Of a stretch of DNA of 64,000 nucleotides, positions 62,320 through 64,000 are shown one piece after another (position 1 is the first letter of the stretch; every line of letters begins with the position of its first letter). The stretch comes from PCRC01 sp040384665 (lineage in GTDB: Bacteria > Pseudomonadota > Gammaproteobacteria > Burkholderiales > Burkholderiaceae_C): the NCBI GenBank assembly GCA_040384665.1, contig JAZKIY010000065.1, forward strand, positions 1-64,000, in the 5' to 3' direction. Below the pieces are notes generated by a model. It had not been told where the DNA came from and made no database searches. It saw only the letters and a list, made by a program, of their open reading frames with translations. A program made the position numbers and the translations under genes.

Positions 62320-63227
62320 ACCGCCGCGCGCTGCCACTGCTTCAGGTGCGCCGACAGCGCCTCAAAATTGGGCAGTGGCGTGATGCCGGGCAAGGTGCGG
62401 CGGTAGAGCGCCGGGCACTGCCCGCCAACCCAAATGGCCACCGTGGGTGGCAGTTGCGCGCGCAGCGCACCCAGGCCGCTGAGCACGTACTTGGTGCTCA
62501 GGCTGCCGGTGAAACTGAGCGCGACCGCGTCCGAGCGCTGGCTGATGGCGGCCCGGACGATGTCGCCCACCGGCGTCTGCGGGCCCAGCGACAGGCAGGC
62601 GCAACCCTCCAGGGCCATCAGGGTTTCGGCCATCAGCAGGCCGAGGCCGTGCGCCTCTTTGGGCAAGGTGGTGAGCAGCACACGCGGCCGCCCCGGCGTG
62701 CCGGCGTGCAGGTTGTGGATGCCGTGGCGCAGCACCCCGGTGACGGTTTCGGTGTAAAGGTGCTCTTCAAACACCTGCAGGTCGCCGCGCATCCAGGCGT
62801 CGCCCACCAGCGCGTTCATTGGCACCACCACCTCCTGCACAAAACGCGACAGGCCGAGCTGCGCCACCGCCTGGGCAAAACTGCGGCGCAGCGCGTCCAC
62901 GTCGTGGTTGCGCAACCAGGCCATGCGGGTGAACACGTCGGTGCCACCATCGCTCGGCAACGCGGGCGCTTCTGGTGCGGGGCCGGGCAGCAGTGCCAGC
63001 ATCGCCTCGTAGGGCAGACCGACCACCTTGCCGGGGCGGTGCCCGCAGTCCAGCAGCCGACGCACCAGCCGCAACCGTTCGACCTGGTCGTTCGGGTAGA
63101 GGCGCTCGCCAAGCGCGTCGCGGCTGGGCGCGGGGAAACCGTAGCGGCGCTCCCAGACACGCAGCGTGTCTTTGCCAATGCCGGTCTCGCGCTCGACGGC
63201 GGCGATCGACGCGTCAGCGTGCGTCAT
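62316..63227 (-). CDS. MerR family regulator with B12-binding domain (LitR/CarH-like)
   Basis: A 303-residue protein: MerR winged helix (residues about 5-70, SIAAVERETGIGKDTLRVWERRYGF region) followed by a helical bundle and a Rossmann-like cobalamin domain. The Wx9EH motif that caps adenosylcobalamin in CarH is present (Trp145, Glu155-His156). A B12 lower-ligand motif appears as Glu191-x-His193-x-x-Gly196, with later Ser-x-Leu and Gly-Gly. Such proteins repress promoters in the dark and release DNA when light breaks the Co-C bond. It heads an operon with DUF2256 and a photolyase. Confidence 0.9.
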   Translation of the reverse strand: MTHADASIAAVERETGIGKDTLRVWERRYGFPAPSRDALGERLYPNDQVERLRLVRRLLDCGHRPGKVVGLPYEAMLALLPGPAPEAPALPSDGGTDVFTRMAWLRNHDVDALRRSFAQAVAQLGLSRFVQEVVVPMNALVGDAWMRGDLQVFEEHLYTETVTGVLRHGIHNLHAGTPGRPRVLLTTLPKEAHGLGLLMAETLMALEGCACLSLGPQTPVGDIVRAAISQRSDAVALSFTGSLSTKYVLSGLGALRAQLPPTVAIWVGGQCPALYRRTLPGITPLPNFEALSAHLKQWQRAAV

Positions 63228-63288
63228 GGCGGGCTCCAGGTGGGGTCATTGGCGCGGCGTGGGTGGTCAACAGGGTGCGGGGATTAGG

Positions 63289-63317
63289 ATTATGTCTTGG
63301 ACAAACCAAGGACACAA
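63289..63317 (-). promoter_or_regulatory. Probable promoter and operator of the litR-like operon
   Basis: On the minus strand TTGTGT (-35) and CATAAT (-10) are separated by exactly 17 bp. The spacer carries an imperfect inverted repeat, TGTCCTTGG / CCAAGACA around TTTGT (63293-63314). A repressor bound there would block RNA polymerase. The same stretch lies upstream of the divergent peroxidase gene, which could share the control. Confidence 0.5.
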
Positions 63318-63332
63318 CGAAAGGGCCACCCC

Positions 63333-63902
63333 ATGCCAAGCCACCTTGCGCGCTGCGCCACCTTCGCATTCGTGCTGGCCGCCAGCGCCGCACTGCCCGC
63401 ACACGCCGCGGACACCGCCTGCCCGGCCCTGATGCAGCACAACTTCCCCCGCCTGCAGGACGAAAAACCGCAGAACCTGTGCCAGTACGCCGGCAAGGTG
63501 GTGGTGGTCGTCAACACCGCCAGCTACTGCGGCTTCACCGGCCAGTACAAGGGGTTGGAGGCGCTGTACGACCGCTACAAGGACCAGGGCCTGGTGGTGC
63601 TGGGTTTTCCCGCCAACAATTTTGGTTCGCAGGAGCCGGGCAACAACGCGCAGATTGCCGAGTTCTGTGAAAACACCTTTGGCGTGCGCTTCCCGATGCT
63701 GGCCAAAACCAGCGTGACCGGGCCCGACGCCAACCCGCTGTACACAGCGCTCGCGGCCCGCACCGGGCAGCGACCGGAGTGGAATTTCCACAAGTACGTC
63801 ATTGGCCGCGACGGCCAGACCGTCACCAGCCACGCGAGCGCCGTCAACCCACAGGACCGGGCATTTGTGGCCGACATCGAGCGGCAGCTGGCCAAACGCT
63901 GA
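63333..63902 (+). CDS. Exported glutathione peroxidase family protein
   Basis: A 189-residue GPx-family peroxidase with a signal peptide ending near LPAHA, so it acts in the periplasm. The peroxidatic Cys66 is in NTASYCGFTGQY, with Gln in FPANNFGSQEPG and Trp in PEWNFHKYV completing the catalytic set. It reduces hydroperoxides, in bacteria often with thioredoxin-like donors rather than glutathione. The ATG with an AAGGG site is chosen; an upstream ATG would spoil the signal peptide. It diverges from the light-sensing operon. Confidence 0.93.
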   Translation: MPSHLARCATFAFVLAASAALPAHAADTACPALMQHNFPRLQDEKPQNLCQYAGKVVVVVNTASYCGFTGQYKGLEALYDRYKDQGLVVLGFPANNFGSQEPGNNAQIAEFCENTFGVRFPMLAKTSVTGPDANPLYTALAARTGQRPEWNFHKYVIGRDGQTVTSHASAVNPQDRAFVADIERQLAKR

Positions 63903-63925
63903 CGCCAGCGGCTGTTCAAAAAAAT

Positions 63926-63954
63926 ACCAATCAGTCATAATGCGACCAATCAGT
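63926..63954. promoter_or_regulatory. Direct repeat around a -10-like box near the right edge
   Basis: ACCAATCAGT occurs twice with 19-bp period, flanking CATAAT. The arrangement suggests regulator binding over a promoter for the gene that starts near 63971. The repeats are AT-rich and lie in a GC-rich region. Confidence 0.45.
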
Positions 63955-63970
63955 AACTTTTTGAGTCGCC

Positions 63971-64000
63971 ATGCCCGTTTGCGCGCTTCCGCCAGGCCTC
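63971..64000 (+). CDS. Start of an unidentified gene (cut by the window edge)
   Basis: Ten codons from an ATG: MPVCALPPGL. It follows a likely promoter with repeated ACCAATCAGT. Too short for identification; a TetR-type regulator would fit the repeats, but that is a guess. Confidence 0.3.
   Translation, partial: MPVCALPPGL

Overview
The window looks like chromosomal DNA from a GC-rich betaproteobacterium of the order Burkholderiales, most likely family Comamonadaceae. This rests on gene content and order and on remembered protein sequences, because no database was searched. I found no rRNA, tRNA, CRISPR array, prophage or insertion sequence. The coding is dense, no gap between genes reaches 300 bp, and many neighbouring genes overlap by 4 bp (ATGA, GTGA or TTGA).

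Layout. 1-7.6 kb (minus strand): a partial gshA, then pyrF-proA, an S9 peptidase, and a maturation/repair block (tsaB, rimI, family-4 uracil-DNA glycosylase) next to an EamA transporter. 7.6-11.8 kb: dacB, a lipoprotein hydrolase and a degenerate SGNH lipoprotein. 11.8-25.7 kb: a purine/glycolysis neighbourhood (tsaC, purK, purE, purC, fba, pyk, pgk) broken up by plus-strand genes (a thioredoxin-TPR protein, a metallopeptidase, pfkA) and by a small accessory group (DUF2127, GFA, two VOC proteins and an AT-rich membrane protein gene). 25.8-31.4 kb: azlCD, fmt, def, a LysM protein, dprA and smg. 31.4-37.5 kb: DUF1631, secF, secD, yajC and a small c-type cytochrome. 37.5-42.8 kb: a fused indolepyruvate ferredoxin oxidoreductase with a divergent Lrp regulator, and an MFS exporter. 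42.9-48.9 kb: phoX behind a strong multi-repeat Pho box, the formaldehyde-detoxification pair adhC-fghA, mltA and a tiny divergent membrane ORF. 48.9-59.4 kb: a FixJ-type two-component pair translationally coupled to a nitrilase-family amidase and YhdP, with glnE divergent. 59.6-64 kb: a ferritin-like protein, a photolyase/DUF2256/MerR-B12 (LitR/CarH-like) operon, a periplasmic glutathione peroxidase, and the first codons of another gene.

The most unusual signal is two families of short dispersed repeats that sit inside protein genes without breaking the reading frame. Family A (3 copies, about 70 bp, very GC-rich, palindromic core) adds a Pro/Gly-rich peptide to a uracil-DNA glycosylase, to the N-terminus of PurK and to the ATPase domain of a sensor kinase. 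Family B (6 clear and 2 weaker copies, about 65-70 bp, AT-rich) lies in a thioredoxin-TPR gene, dprA, purK, fmt, a photolyase gene, an EamA/tsaB junction and two intergenic gaps. They resemble, in behaviour, the protein-coding palindromic elements described in Rickettsia.

Other points of interest are a predicted light-sensing (adenosylcobalamin) operon controlling a DNA photolyase, an SGNH-fold lipoprotein that has lost its catalytic residues, and a five-repeat Pho box.
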